DNA of 64,000 bases, taken from positions 26,821,278 through 26,885,277 of the forward strand of contig OY987302.1 of NCBI GenBank assembly GCA_963920635.1. The letters run 5' to 3'. A program made the position numbers and the translations under genes. Positions 32,281 to 46,409 of this stretch are shown in pieces. Each line of letters begins with the position of its first letter. The stretch's first letter is position 1. The notes under the pieces were generated by a model. The model saw only the letters and a program-made list of their open reading frames with translations, was not told the origin of the DNA and made no database searches. Origin of the DNA: Pseudeuparius sepicola. Taxonomy: Eukaryota; Arthropoda; Insecta; Coleoptera; Anthribidae.

Positions 32281-33713
32281 CACACATCAAAAGAATCTAA
32301 GGGACAAATACAAAAATGCGCATATTTTCTTAATTATTTCGTCTTTAAATATAAAAAAATAGTACAATTCGGAGCAGTTCTAGTAACTGATAGTACAAAC
32401 GTATTAATATTTTTTACATTTAAAAACCATTACAGAATTTTTTAAAATTCAAACGAAAACCTTCTTAATTTAATAGGTATTTGTTACTCAGTGCTGGGCA
32501 AGTTTGGTTTAATTTTAAACATTTTATGACGTAGAGACATCGTTTGGAACGTGAAAAGATGTTAAGTAGGTACTATTGACATGTTGGAGGCTGGAATTTT
32601 ACAAAGGGATGCCGCAGAAACTCTTAACACACCCAAGAGTGTTATTAATCCTTTATGGATAAGATACCAAGAAATATGAGACGTCAGAGAACGAACCCGT
32701 ACAAGGGTAACTACTAACTACCCCAATTCAGAATAGATTTCTAAGATTGCTAGCCTTGCGAGAGCGCAGTATCACTGCGTCGCAATTGGTTATTCAGCTG
32801 CACAATACATACAATGTACGGGTTAGTGACGAAACTATCCGAAACAGGTTCCACGAAAATCATGTTGAGTTCCAGCATTATCACGAGGAAATCGCACAAC
32901 TAGTTTGCAGTGGGTAGGTACAAGAACATTTAAATTGGCACCAGCAGGAATGGACTTTCTCATCTTTTCTGATGAGCCTCGATTTGGACTTCGGCCAGAT
33001 TCAAGGAGGCATCGCGTGTGGAGTTGTCCTGGAAATGCAGAACGCCTTGCAGCTGTTCGAGCGGTTCACACCTTTCGAGGAGGTACGATCATGGTATGGG
33101 GGCGATATCAATATCGGCGAAAGAACTAATCTTGTTTGGTTGGAGTGGTACCTGAATTCCAATGATTATCAAAACATTATTTTTCGGCCTATTGTTGTTC
33201 CATATGCTGAGAGAATTGGACCAAAATTTTAACTAATGAACGACTACTCGCGTCCTCATGCGGCAAGTGTCTTGCGCTAATTTCAGCAGGACAATGAAAT
33301 TAATGTTTTGCCTTGGCCTTCTCAATCCTCTGACTTTAATCCCATCGAGCACTTATGAGATATGCTCGGACGAAGACTTTTGGTGCAAAATATATTGTGT
33401 TTTTAACTGACCAACAACTATTCGAGTGCCTTTCAAATGAATGGAACGCCATCGAACAACATGGCATGGACAACCTAATTCTGAGTATGCCTCGTAGATG
33501 AAGAGCGGTGGTAATCCTCTGTATTAATTATTATTTAATGTTGCTTTAATGTTGTTAATTATGTTAATTAAATGTAAATTTTCTTAATTCTTTTGCGAAT
33601 TTTGACACATATAAGTCTATTTTAGAGTACAGCTATAATATAAAAAATATGGCAGAAAATTGTGTTTTATTTCATAATTTTTATCCTTGTCCCTTAGATT
33701 CTTTTAATGTGTG
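32281..33713 (+). mobile_element. Tc1-like DNA transposon, degenerate
   Basis: Inverted ends of about 30 bp: CACACATCAAAAGAATCTAA at the left, and the complement of CACACATTAAAAGAATCTAA at the right. TA precedes the left end; the base pair after the right end is CA, so that side has mutated. Encloses a broken transposase gene on +. Confidence 0.8.
32560..33505 (+). pseudogene. Tc1-type (DD34E) transposase pseudogene
   Basis: Recognisable blocks in order: an N-terminal DNA-binding remnant (AGILQRDAAETL), FSDEPRFGLRPDSRR with the first catalytic Asp, NDYQNIIFRPIVVPYA, QQDN with the second Asp near 33290, and LPWPSQSSDFNPIEHL with the catalytic Glu near 33350. Frames change several times and stops interrupt it (for example TGA after IEHL). 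Typical Tc1 transposases are about 340 residues, and this remnant covers most of that. Not functional. Confidence 0.8.
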
Positions 33714-35841
33714 CATCATCAAGAGTTACTTGATTTTCTGATATTTTATACACTAGGGGTACGACTATATTCTTTATTTGTTCATTATGTGTTACAAAAT
33801 TGTGCATTCTTTTGTCTATTGTTCATTTAGTGTTTTGTAATAATATATTTGTTTTATCCATAATATACTGATTAAACTATCACGTTGTCTCCGTTAAACT
33901 CTAGACTCACACCAAACGTAAGTAACTTGTAGACCGCCCTATACTTAATATAGGTACCTACCGCGCGACAACTTACCATCATTTAGTGGGCGGGCGCTAC
34001 ACTACCACCGCAATGTGGTTAACTATAAATGAATTATTAAAAAACTCACTGAAAACTGCAAATCCAAAAATAGAAAATCTAATAATTATTAACAATAGAA
34101 AATAGAAGATCAAGAAAGCATATGTCAAGAAATGAACATAATCATTTTACATTTAACATTAAGCCACACTATTCCAAATTTAACTCGTCTAAATAAAGCA
34201 ACATATCTGAATTCAATGCTCTTGAGTGAAGATTAAATTTGAAGAAAGAGAAGAAATAGCTGATAGTTTAAATTCAAAGAAAACTTGTGAATACTACAAT
34301 TTTTCTGTAAAAATTATCAAAATAGTCAAAAATTAAAATACTTCCCATCTTAAAACATCTTATTAAATTATTGATAGAGGGAGGTATATTATAAAATAGC
34401 AAAAGTTACGTCAATTTTCAAAAATGTACTTTCAAGAATTTACCGTGTTACATTGTACACTTAGTTTTCTGCTGTAATTAACATTAATCCTTTCTTAAGG
34501 TAGTTCTTTGGTTAATGGTCACGTTGATATCCCAACGTTCTACAATTTTGCTTTGAATCTTAATTTTTGCTGCATACCTAATAATTATTGCACTTTTATC
34601 AAAAACAAAAATAAAATTTACATTATCTACATACCTATCTGCGATAACTGTAAATCAAAAATTCAAGTTGGGTCAAGTAGCTACGACACCAGAATATGTC
34701 TGGGCCGAATTTTAACTCGATCCTTTTACCAGTTTTAACAAAATAGGGAGAGAGTTCGAAGTTTCTCGAAATTCTAAAGGTTCAAGTAACTTCTGAACCG
34801 TCAAACTTCGGATAACTTTATGAGGGGTTCAAGGTCAGCCTAATGATCTCCTTATCTTCGACGCCCTGTATAAATTAAAAAAATTTCTATTAATTCATTC
34901 CAGAAATATTAGGACTAAGAACTCAAATATAAAATAATGCCAAATAGGTAACAAAAACATGCAGGTGCTACTTAGATAGTAGACAAATTAATCTTCTGCA
35001 AACAATATCAATCAAAAGCAATTATGGCAGAGGATATTCGATATTGATTACCTATATTATAACGGGATTTTAATCTGTAATTATTTGTCGACCTATTAAA
35101 AAATTATTACCTAATATTAATTTATATATTTAAAAAGGTCTGCAAAGAAGTAAGTAATGCATATCAAGTTGACTAGTTGAATTTTCATTTTTTCATGATT
35201 TATAAATAATTAAGGTTCACTATAATAAACTCTTAAATTTGCTGGGAATAAACAATAAATTAATACAACATAGGTACGAATGATTATATAAAGAAATTAA
35301 TAAGTCATTCTTAGGTTACCTAAGTTATGACTTTTTGAATAAAGTCAAATTCAAGCTTAAACACAAATTCTTAAACTTATAATTAACGGGCCATACTATT
35401 TTGCAGGAGTCCCGGGTTCTTGTCCCGACTGGAGTGCATTTTTATAAATTGATATCCTTTACCTCATATAAAAATCTTTCTTTGTTAACATACTATTTAT
35501 TTTATCTGATCTTAAATAAAATGAAATGAATACCTACTCCTACCACAATGATTACTGAAAAATTATTGCCGCAGGAAGAGTAAAAGTCAGCTTTCTTGGT
35601 CATCCAAAAGTCTAGATTTAAAGCTTCTGGAATTATGAATATGATCAGATGTGAAGGTAGTCTATAAAAAAGAATTAATTAATTCCTGCGAGAAGTAAGA
35701 CCTTCTTTAAAAAAATCAAGAGGACACCAATTTAATAAAAATAAGCCATCGACGTTGACGACGTTAAACTGTCTTGCAAATTCCCAGTTTTTACTATGAA
35801 AACTTTCAGAATTATTGCGAAAATTAGATATAAAATCCTAA
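33714..35841. other. AT-rich stretch, nothing recognised
   Basis: No coding frame of note and no terminal repeats located. A lone CGCCCTGTA sits at 34860. Confidence 0.45.
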
Positions 35842-36999
35842 TAGTACGAGAGATGGCAACCAATACCATGACTCATAGCAGCCCGACTAAAACCGTGTAA
35901 AATCGATAGATTAGATGACCCTAGAGCCGACTGTTGAGTAGTACCTAACTCTCAGAAGTGTAGCATCTTCGCGGGGGGCCGTTTCTGCTGTGTAAAAAAA
36001 AATTGGTCGACTGTCGTATAGCAGCCCGTCTGATATTGAAAATGTACATAGATTTCGTTATTTCATTACTAAAATTTGCGTTTTCAGACATTTTGCGCGT
36101 AGCGTTTGACCTGAGTGTATTTTCAAAAATGTAAAAAAAATCTGACCTAAGTGACACATGGCAGCTCGGTTCATTGTTGTTTTAAATCATTCGTATGGAT
36201 GCCCAGAATACAAAAATACTGTTTTCAGACATTTTGAGTGTCGCCTATGACGAAAAAATTTGCCGGAGTTGCCCGGCAAACACTCCGGCTCTTGTTACGC
36301 TCCTGTGTCAAGAACGGCCATTTATACGTGTTACGTCTCCGTCTCTCTCTTCACCACAGCTACTGCGCAAGATGGCTGTGCAAGAATCGAGTACAGCTTC
36401 CTACTTTGATTGAAGTAAATTATACAAATTGAAACGTCTGATTAGTCATATGCTACATTCAATTTGTCTGAAATCATTTTTTTCCACATCTGGGCGATGC
36501 ATTCAATCATTGACGACGAATTTCAGACATATTGCTATTAGTCACTTAGGTCAGATTTGTTGACATGTTCGAAATGCTACAAAAATTTAAGGCGACATGT
36601 TTTTTGTCTGAAAATTGATTTTTCCGCATCAATTGACCCGACTTTACCTATAAAAATGATTTTCAGACGGGCTGCTGTAAGTTTATTTTTTTGTATCATT
36701 TTTTATTTTTTGAATTGGTCTCCTGGGTACGCGCTACAATCTGGGTGTCTGAAAACTGTGTTATTGGTGTCTCAGGGCTATTATGTAACTACATTCCGGA
36801 AATCAGACGGGCCGTTATGAGTCACTTAGGTCAGATTTGTTGACATTTTTGAAAATGGGCTCAGATCTCAGATCAGACACTACGCGCAAAATGTCTAAAA
36901 GTCGGATTTCTGGATACGGGGTTATATAATCTATCGATTCCATGCGGTTTTAGCCGGGACGCTATGAGTCAAAAATTTTGGTTACCATCTCTCGTACTA
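35842..36999. mobile_element. 1.16-kb TIR element with internal subrepeats
   Basis: Ends TAGTACGAGAGATGG and its complement (CCATCTCTCGTACTA) start inverted arms of about 90 bp, including GACTCATAG and CTAAAACCG versus CGGTTTTAG and CTATGAGTC. TAA abuts both ends. Internally GTCACTTAGGTCAGATTT occurs twice on + and once on -, and CAGACGGGC-type and TTTTCAGACATTTTG-type phrases recur in both orientations. No transposase is seen. Confidence 0.7.
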
Positions 37000-39040
37000 T
37001 AATAACAATGATCTCCCTTTAAAATTACAACATTAATTGTATAAGTTATTTTCGGCTTCATGATTTTATTTTGGTCTGCAATATCTCCAGCTTAAAGATT
37101 ATTATTCTAATTCTTGAATATTCTTAACGAATCGCCCTGTAGGTATAGCGAGTGGTTATTGTTTTCTCACTGCTGAGGTCACGTAACTATTTTATTTATT
37201 CAAATGCAATTATGAGGTTTTATGTTCTTTCAGTTCAAGAAAATGAAAAGTCTTATGAGGTGGCAAAAAACAAATAAATCCAGTAAATGAATCAGTTTAG
37301 TCCACTAAGAAATTTGTTAGAATTGGTTGTTTCCACATCTGCAAATTCAAATCTAGAGAGCTTAGGGCTTATTAATAACCGATCGTGTGTTGGTCGGCGG
37401 ACATTGCAAGCGGGCCCTGTGTGAAAGGACGTAGGCCAGTTTTCATTGTGCCAGCTGGCCCCGCCCCAGCCCGGACGGGAGGGGTGCTGTCGTGACAACG
37501 CCCTTCAACCCTCGACGGACGACGAGGGAGGGTCGCGATGTTGCCGCATTTCCCCGCTTGCTTCCGCAGTAGAAGTTTTGCGGAATTGTAAAATATTGCT
37601 GCGATTTAGATATACCAGAAAGACCTCATTCGCACTAAAATGTCTTGTTGCTAATTATTTACTATAATGTTTTATATAATTATATTATCTGTTTTTCTCC
37701 TGAATTTATCGGCTGGGTACACCGAAATTCCACAGCCACTACTACTTGAGCCACGCTGAATGGCATGCAGGGTTTTAAAAAATTGTAAAATAACATAATT
37801 TTCTAGTACAGATGCTGGATAGTTCACTCCTGACTTGAAACTTTTAACAATTCTTAAAATGCCCTTTTCCTTTTACCATGCCATTTTTTAGATGGCTTCT
37901 CAGGAGGAAGCACCCCTGAACTTCATATCTTCACTTTTTCGACTTTTCTTTAATATAAAGTATAAAGGTGTTACTTACATTTCAACCCAAAATTCGCATT
38001 TCCTCCACGAACTGAATGGATGGATGGAACAATGTGCACTGACTGTCAGTAAAGTGAAGTAAAGATTGAGTCAATCTATATGCGGGTGATCGAAATTGGT
38101 TCTCTGCATATGTATGTCTGTTAATATTCGTGCTAGAAAAAACCGACCAAGCATTCTCCTCTATTTTTTGAGACAACTTCAATGATTCCAAAATCTTTTA
38201 AATTAAAATGAAAACAAATTAAAGCGTTTTTAATAGGTTAAGTACCTACATACCTATAGGAAAACCTATCTATTTCAAGCCACTTTTACAAAATAATCAA
38301 AGTGCTCTATTGTGAGTAATTGAGAAGTAGAACTGGTTCTGATGTATTGCCTAATTTTGAGGCAATTGCTGTTATATAACGTTTTTAGTATAATATTATT
38401 AAAATTGAGCAGTTTCTATAAATTTTATCAATTCATTAAGCGTGTAAAGAGGGTAAGTACATGAAATTAAGTTGCATTAAGCTCTGATGGTGATTCTTCA
38501 TAATAATGTATTTTAACTTTTTTTCTCCAAAAGCCGAGTTTGAACCCTATCCCTCCCTATACACATGATATGATCATTTTGATGACACAGAATAGAAAAG
38601 AATAGGTATAGGTACCTACATTTATTTATTCTAAAATCGATTTTGTGAAGTGAAGCGAGTACATAATGAATGTAGGTACCAGACCAGATACCGTCTACTG
38701 TTTTCAATCATAGATCTACCATTTTGGATCTGACAGTACGTACCTACTGCGGCGATGCGCGCGTAACTATAGCATAGTCTCGCAAAAAAGACGCAATTTT
38801 ATTTTTTTCCCGTGAGACGGACGTAAGGATTTTTCTGTGCCCCTGCGGGGAATCCCTCGGTAGCCCACCGGACCAGCCCGGCCCTGATTTAGGTATACGT
38901 ATTACGTTAGATTCATTTAGGTATATTGCCTTTTGAGGCTGTGACTCTTCGTTATCTCCTGACTATAATATGACTTGTTACGAGACTCGCTCTTGGCCTT
39001 CGGCGGTGTTTTTCTACAATAATTGTTTTGCGTCATAGCC
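37000..39040. other. Non-coding stretch with two GC-rich patches
   Basis: GC- and CpG-rich patches at about 37390-37560 and 38740-38890 stand out against AT-rich surroundings. Neither has a convincing open frame, and no promoter motif was recognised. Confidence 0.4.
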
Positions 39041-39045
39041 TCGAA

Positions 39046-39227
39046 GCGTTGACCGACGTATTGATAAAGACTGCTCACGGCTGTCATGTTGGACGGTTCT
39101 CTGGCTCACCATGCGCTTCCCGGAGACAAAATACAATGCAAAATACATTGTTGATCATAGGCGCCATCTACTATCCAGGACATGAAACTATAGACGTGAA
39201 AAGTCTTATTAATACGTCAGTCAACGC
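39046..39227 (+). mobile_element. MITE with GCGTTGAC ends, copy 2
   Basis: 182 bp, terminal inverted repeats GCGTTGACCGACGTAT (left) and AATACGTCAGTCAACGC (right). TCGAA flanks both sides (39041-39045 and 39228-39232), a 5-bp target duplication. Homologous over its length to the reverse complement of 19435-19629. Confidence 0.87.
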
Positions 39228-39232
39228 TCGAA

Positions 39233-42200
39233 GCCTTGCCTCCTCTACAGTTTATTATGTAAGATAAAACTAGGTATCGCAGATAATAATAATTCTCACC
39301 CTCACAACACTCCAAACTAGGAGTACCCCAGAAGCAACCACATGCTTGTGCCGGGGAGGGATGCCTACTTACATTTGTTATTTAGGCCGATGAATATCTA
39401 CCAATAGATATATTGGAACATAAAACGTGATTATGGTATTTTATTCAGTCGGCTTTTGCCTGTGTTATAAACTTAACTTCTTATAGGTACCTATGCATTA
39501 AAAAAAAGAGCATACCTATCACCAAAATATAGTTTCACAACAGAATGCTCCTTAAAATTACCTGTCAGATGTACTCCAACTTCAGACTCCAGAAACAGGC
39601 AAATTGCATTTTTTATGAAATGATATTTTCCTAAAATACAATCACCCCAATTCGATTCGCCAGGATTTAATAGTGGACCTCAATATCAAAGCATTTGGAA
39701 AATGTCCATTTGACAGCTGTCATTAAGGAGCCTTCTGTTCTGAATATATTTTCTGTGGTAATGGTAGATAATAGCGATTCATTTTAGGAAATAAGTTCTG
39801 ACGCAAAAGGCAGATAGCGTGGCAACGTTGCGTCTGTGTGTATAGGTATATTGCAGGCACCGCATCTAGTTAGTTCGGTAAGTATTCGATCGCCATATTG
39901 ATAGGAGCCCCACTTTTATTGGTTGGTTTAAATGCGTGCGCAAAAAACGCAATGGGCTTGCCTCTTGCATTCTCATGCATTGGTTCATATTTGAATCAAA
40001 AAACGAGTGTTTTTAACAATCAAAATTCTATTCGGATTTGAGGCTAATTATCTTTTATTGTGTTGTGTATTGTGGAGTGATGCTCCTAAAGTTGGAATAT
40101 CCTTCTGGAAGATGGATCCCGCAGGGTTCCATTGCATCGTACGAAGTTGATAAAATATGTATGTTTTATCACAGTTTTATTTACTTCTTCTGGTGAATTC
40201 TGCACAAATTAATCCTGTAATTTGATTAAATCGATAATAAGAAATAGTTTTTAGCATTATTTAATTAATCGATATTTTATTAAGCTGGATAGTGGGAGGC
40301 GACATACAGGCTCCCATTAAAAAAATAGAGGTGGTGGCTCTGGAGAAGAGATGGGGCAAAAATGAAATATGCGATTTAAATCAAAAACCGCGTGCCTAGG
40401 TATGCACTGAATTAGGAGGGGTGGCTAGTTTTTGCGCGGAAACACACTTTTGGAACAACTTTCTTATTATTTATCAGTCGATTTCAATTTTTTTACCACC
40501 TTATTGCCAACTCAAAGGGCTTTCCGATGACGCATCACACACATGGCCCCATTTAAAAAATGCGTAAGATTTTTCAAAAACCCCGCATGCACTGAATTAG
40601 CCGAGACACACAAATATATACAACCTTTACAGGATTCACAAAAGTATTAGTGCTGGGAAATTCTTTTAAATAAAAATTCTTCGGTTCGCAAGGATGGGAA
40701 GTTTTTGGAATTAAATGAGCGACTAAAAGAAAGTAGGTGTAACAACAGCATGAATCAAATACATATCTACCTATATGCCATGTTTATTTCTTAACAATTT
40801 TGCTGGGTATATATTCACCTTCTCAGTGTATTTTTAACACTTAGTAATTAATATTTTTTAATTATCACTCCTATTTTAAGCACGATTAGCGACTTCTCTG
40901 ATAGGTACATAAAAAAAGAGCAAATTTAATGTCGAATTCAAAGGTGATAAGATACAGTAAGATTAAAAATCTGAAATCAATTGGGAGCTTGAGCAAAATA
41001 GCCCTAACATATCCATTCACCTGGGCGTCTTTTTTAGCGATTTCAGGACCAATAGTTAACTTAGGACGCCTTTCTTTAAATAAATGCTAATGTGTGATAT
41101 ATTTTTGAAATTAAATTTTGAGCAGAATTCTAATAAGTACTGGATGAAAATTTCTGGATTCCATTTAAAATATAAAAGTTAATATCGTTTTCGCTTAAAC
41201 CGAAAGTGGTTTCGAAGGTCAAATAATTTATAGCCTAACTGGTTTTTAACAAATTCACAGTCTACTGAGGCGAATTTGTTAGCTGTTCGTGAAATAAACT
41301 AGTTTTTAATTTGTCTAAAAATATAGTTACCTATATAATACAATAAAGAAACTAAGTACGTCTTAGCGATATCTCGAGAACGCGATATTCAATTGTGTTT
41401 TTCTTATTTTTACAGTTGTAACCAGCACAAAAAAATTACAATTCTTTCCCAAATCAACCTATGGTCGATCTTTAAAAATAAGAACGTTAGCAATAACGAA
41501 CACTTAATTTGGTACAGCTTGTATATTTTTGTATAGCTCAGGAAATAAAACAACAAAAACTTTACTTGCTGCGATGTTATCCTCACATAATTTTGTTGGC
41601 ACAAGGGGCAACCTTATAGGTACGAGTATTACTGGGAGCGACCGGTTGACACATTCTTTGTAGCAGTTCCGTTACGAAACAAAAAAACTGCACTGGTCGC
41701 ATTCTCTTTTCTCTCTCACAGTTTTAATTACATGCAAACTAAGTTACCTTTTAAACTGGACACTTTTATATTGTTCAATTGTCTCGGTGCAGGGTCTGAT
41801 CCCGTCGGCACGTAGCCCTTCAGATCGGGGACAGGCACCCTTCCTAATTCGTTATGCATGTTATGCAAATCAGGGAGTTGAATGTGATTTTTTTTTGCTG
41901 AAATATAACTGATTTTTATTTTTTATAAGTGCCCCATACGGTGACAATTGTTTCATACCGTCCCACTGGCGCGGAACAATGAGGAAGGTCGACCAGGCCG
42001 CCATACGCTCGTCGGTATGCGTTGAATTTTTACAAACATCTTTGGATTTGTTGCTCAATAACTTCAATGATTTCTACTTTCCCCTGTTATTTCATATGTA
42101 CCTACCTACCTAGTGGGCAATTGTTTAAATTCTTGCCATTGATATTGATAGACTGCCGGCGGGTTGTTGAGTAGGTATGGGTATAGATAATAGACCTGAA

Positions 42201-45200
42201 CATGTTATTCATAAAGTTTGCACCAAATGGGAAAATTTTTTATTATTAGATTTTGAAAAATCTGATTTCAGGCTACGTTGTAGTCGGAGAGCTGGAATAA
42301 AAAAAGTGCAAGAGTTTTTGGAAGGTTGATATGTTCAGATTGAGTTGTATTTTAGGGATAGAGAGCCCACTGGAGCCATTGTAGAGTCAGCACTTCAGCG
42401 GTCGGGACACCTGGGCGCTCGAACGCTAGGAAAGGTGTGAAATTAATTAGCATCCCTAAACTGTTTTCCAAACGCTTAAAATTTGTATGTTATGTAATTA
42501 CTGAATGTAATATAGAGCACGAATCCAGCAGTCAGAAATGAAGGGACGCATGGCGTCAGCTCTGTCTTGGGGTTGTAAAATGGGTTGCGGCAAACGATGC
42601 GGCTGAGCTAAGATTGTATTGAAGTGTGCAATAATGTGCTCCATCTGTCATGGATGTATTAATTCAGTGGTAGAGAAAGAATTAACTGAAGATAATCCAA
42701 TTATTGAATAAACAGTAGGTAGTTAGTTTTTAGTAGATTGGTCCTCAAGGGAAAACAACGCGCCAGGAGCTCTACCTCAGCGGTGGTGTGGAAACAGGCT
42801 CTAAAATAAAAGACATACATACCTAGTAGTAATAGGTTACAAAAATTTCTGTAGTCATATTTTTTTGTCCATATAGCCAGGTTTGTGTATAGAAATCTGC
42901 TTTGCATGTAATATTTTTCTTTTCAAGATATTTGTCACTTTACCCGTTTTTGCCTAACTTTAGCAACATATTCTAATTTTTCAAACCATGTTTGTGAGAT
43001 TAAGGCTGGATATAGGAAAAAATGGGTAAAACATAAAATGATGTATAATTTCATAACAAATATTTTAGGTTCTAACTGTTTTACTCGGCATAGTAACAGT
43101 TTTTGAGGAGTGGTGGGAACTCTTTTAATCTGTATTTCGATGTCTGTTAAGAGTCTGCACCCAAATTTTTAAAACTTTATAAGTAACTTCTCCTAAAAAA
43201 CCTAATTTACATACTTCAAATATTTTCGCTAAAAATATGGATTTCTTTCCATTTGAGGAAAAAACTAAACATTTTTTATAAAGAAAACTTATATTTTTAT
43301 TAAAGGGCTGTTTTTATCTACAATGGTTCAAATGTTTTATCCTATTTTTATTATTAGATTCGGCACTTTTCTAAACCATAACAAACGAAAATAATAATAT
43401 TTTAAAAATTTTATTATTTCCACTGAGGAGTTTTATTTCTACCCATAAATTATATTTTGTTGCAATTATATGGCACAAATGACTAGATTTGTAGCTTGTT
43501 TTATTAAGAAACTGATATTGATTGCCCTGCTCTTTTGTTTTTGAAATATATACTTTTATTTATTTTTTCCCATCGATATTTATTTGAACCATCAAAACAA
43601 TTTATACATTTAAATCCATATAAATGTAAACACAGTGAATGCATTCAACCAACCAGATCAAGACTTCAAAAATACATGAATGTGTTTTTTTTAAACATTA
43701 TTCGGCTTTAGGAATAGAAAAGAATAAAAATTAAAATCAAATCAGGTTTAGATCATTGAATTTTTTAACCAAACCACTTATTCTATTTGTTCGTAGGTAT
43801 CCCTTTTAAAGGTAGGTACAGTTGGATAGCTTTGTTGTTATTTTCTTTAGGACCATGCAAATAATGTTAAAGTTTCTTCGAGAATATGATGGGTTGGGTC
43901 TGTATAAGCGGTCAAACAATTATTTAAAGCGGAAGTGCCAAAATGCACATGAAGAATCATAAAATTATATTCTTAATTAAATTTGTATGGAACGCGTTGT
44001 CATTATCATAATGTAGTTCCACATAAGTAATCAGCGATTTCAAAAACCTTATAGGTACCAAGTATCAGAGAACTTGGCTACATTTTTAATTTGACGCCCG
44101 TTATATTGAAATTTCGAATTCCGAAAACCTAATTCCAAATGCGTAATAGTGATCCGAAAAACCGCCTTGTACCAAGCATAAAAAATTAAAAAACCAAATA
44201 AGGTTTTAGATTACCTTTTGAACTTTTGCACTGAACCACTTAATTCCTTTTGTCCATATCTTTCTTGAGGGATACTACTGGGCCACTTTGTTTTTACATA
44301 TTAGGAAAATACAACAAATGTGGAAATTTCCTTTGGGAATTAGTTACATTTAATTGTAAATATTTATAACTAAAAACGAAACGATTTATTGCTATATTGC
44401 ATATATTTTTTCTAATTTTCACAAGGATGTAAGTGCAAAAATATTGGTGAAAACGTTAACGGACCCGGGTCTTTTGTCAAAAATGGCTTGACGTTGTAAC
44501 TATAGGATATTATGGCGAATTGGGTCTGTATAAGCGGCCAAACAACTAATCATTTACAACTGAAGCATCCAAACGCCCAACTTTTTGTAACTATTTATCA
44601 AGAATCAATGACATCACTAGTGTAAAAAAATCCGAACATCCAAAATAACAAAGTTACAACTATTCACAAAGGAACCTCAAGCATCCGTTGAATTTTACAC
44701 AATAAAATAAGATACCTATCTAGATCTAGGTCCCCACGGTAAAACGTTTTATTTCAATCACGATTTTTTCAGATTAAAATTTAGTTTTTCTGAAAATTAA
44801 AAAAAAATAAAAATCGTTCGTAAATGACTTGTTTATTAAACTAAATCATGTTTTTAAATGCCTATGTAAACATCCTAGTTTTCATAATTTCCAAGTAGAA
44901 AAATACACGTACTAAAAATTATTTATTAATTGGGAGTCATTATCGAATTATTATTGTACGTTCAGTTTCTCAATGAAAAAAATATATTGTCATAAAATGA
45001 TTTTATTATACAGTGAAAGTTCTTTCTCTAAGGAGAACTTAAATAAGTACTATCAATCAACTGATCCAAATGTTATGGGGCAAAATACAATCAGCGATAT
45101 CCCAAAGTTAGCTGAATATTAGTTTTGTTCATATTTAGTTTAAGACAATTTCGATATAAAGAACTACTACTTAGTAGATATTAGGAACTAAAGTTGACTG

Positions 45201-45769
45201 AATATATCGATATTCTATATTTAAGTTTTTATTGGTATTAGAAATAACTTTTATTAATAACATTTTATAGTAGTTCTTAAAATAAGAAACCTATTATTCT
45301 TTAGCTAACTTTGGTTTCTCTAATAGTATTTTTCAGTCTCTCAGCCTCACAACGAATAAAACTTTTTATCAAGATTGACTTTTTCGATGAAGTGAAAAAT
45401 AACAAAATAACCTCTTCCCGTCGAGCAAAAGAACCACACAAAACATAAAGTACGACAGATTATGCAAGGCGATAAATTCGTTGAAAACACTGTTGCCAAA
45501 CACGCATTTATACGGCATACAGTGGCTTTATAGGTACAAGACAGTGGCGACACGGCCGCCATGTTTTGGCAAATTAGAGGTGGGAAAAAATTTATGGATA
45601 TTGTGTACAGATCCAGTATCGTATTTTTTATCGATATGACTATATATATTAAATGAAATCAATTAATTGCCCATTTTTTGAGAAATACAGGGTAAAACCT
45701 ACCTACCTACCTGTTCCGTTTTGTTCATATTTTATGATTAATTAAGTACTTAAGTATTAATATTTAGTC
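39233..45769. other. 6.5-kb AT-rich desert
   Basis: No gene recognised. Noted: a segment near 40528-40560 (CTTTCCGATGACGCATCACAC) resembling the arm of the mariner element near 48608; a relic of the CAGTG family near 42228 (GTTTGCACCAAATGGGAAAA); and a faint duplication in which GGGTCTGTATAAGCGG occurs at about 43899 and 44524 with weak similarity around it. All open frames are short. Confidence 0.45.
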
Positions 45770-45771
45770 GT

Positions 45772-45803
45772 TGACTGACGTATCTATTCAGTCAACGATT
45801 TAA
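45772..45803. mobile_element. Internally deleted relic of the GCGTTGAC MITE
   Basis: CGTTGACTGACGTAT and TCAGTCAACG almost abut, i.e. both ends of the 19435/39046 family with the middle removed. No 5-bp duplication is evident here. Confidence 0.6.
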
Positions 45804-45960
45804 TGTTTCTCATTAGACATGTCTAGAATAGACTAAACAATTTTGAGCATATGTTTGTATTTTGAAAAGTTTAGAAATGAGTAGCAATAAACAGAAAATT
45901 GTGCTTGTTCTTTTCGGTTTATCCTGTTTGGATGGTCATTATATTGTTTTATCAATCGTC

Positions 45961-46407
45961 CTACTGGTTAATTGTATCTTCGAAAAATTCCATTAGATTA
46001 TAATAAGCCTTGGCAAGAAGGAAAATCCTCAAGCCATGTCTCATACAGACCAGGGGCTGACTTTGTGGTCTCGCTGGTAGGTTGTTCCAAATTTGGTTTA
46101 TGGAATATTCAACATTTTTTAAATAAATGTAAGGTTTGTAAAACCAGGTTTAAGATTCTGTTTCTTGTTTGATAATAGTGATTTTCTTCCATCAGAAATA
46201 AATCAGGTTTTTATAAAAAGAGCAGCCTCCAGGATATAGGCACAGGTAACCGTTAGAATCATTTTAGCAACAAAAATATCCCTGCAGCTATCTCTCTGCT
46301 TCAGATTAAAAATACGCCTCAGGCAATTTTTCTGGTTAATCATCACCCTCTCAACATTTACAGAGTTTCCCCAGAAAATGATTCCATAGGTGATTCTCGA
46401 GTGTACA
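45961..46407 (-). pseudogene. APE-type LINE ORF2, C-terminal segment
   Basis: Continuation of the LINE that starts at 55117. Reading on -: VYVHSRITYGIIFWGNS directly after the mariner insertion, then NQKNCLRRIFNLKQRDSCRD, then after a frameshift KPDLFLMEENHYYQTRNR, and after another GLRIFLLAKAYYNLMEFFED before a TAG stop at 45961-45963. This is the typical C-terminal region of Jockey-like LINE proteins. At least two frameshifts. Confidence 0.75.
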
Positions 46408-46409
46408 TA

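Noticed and set aside
34757..34770. Three perfect heat-shock pentamers (GAA-TTC-GAA)
   Set aside because: Nine fixed bases are expected about once per such window by chance, and no TATA box or gene lies nearby.
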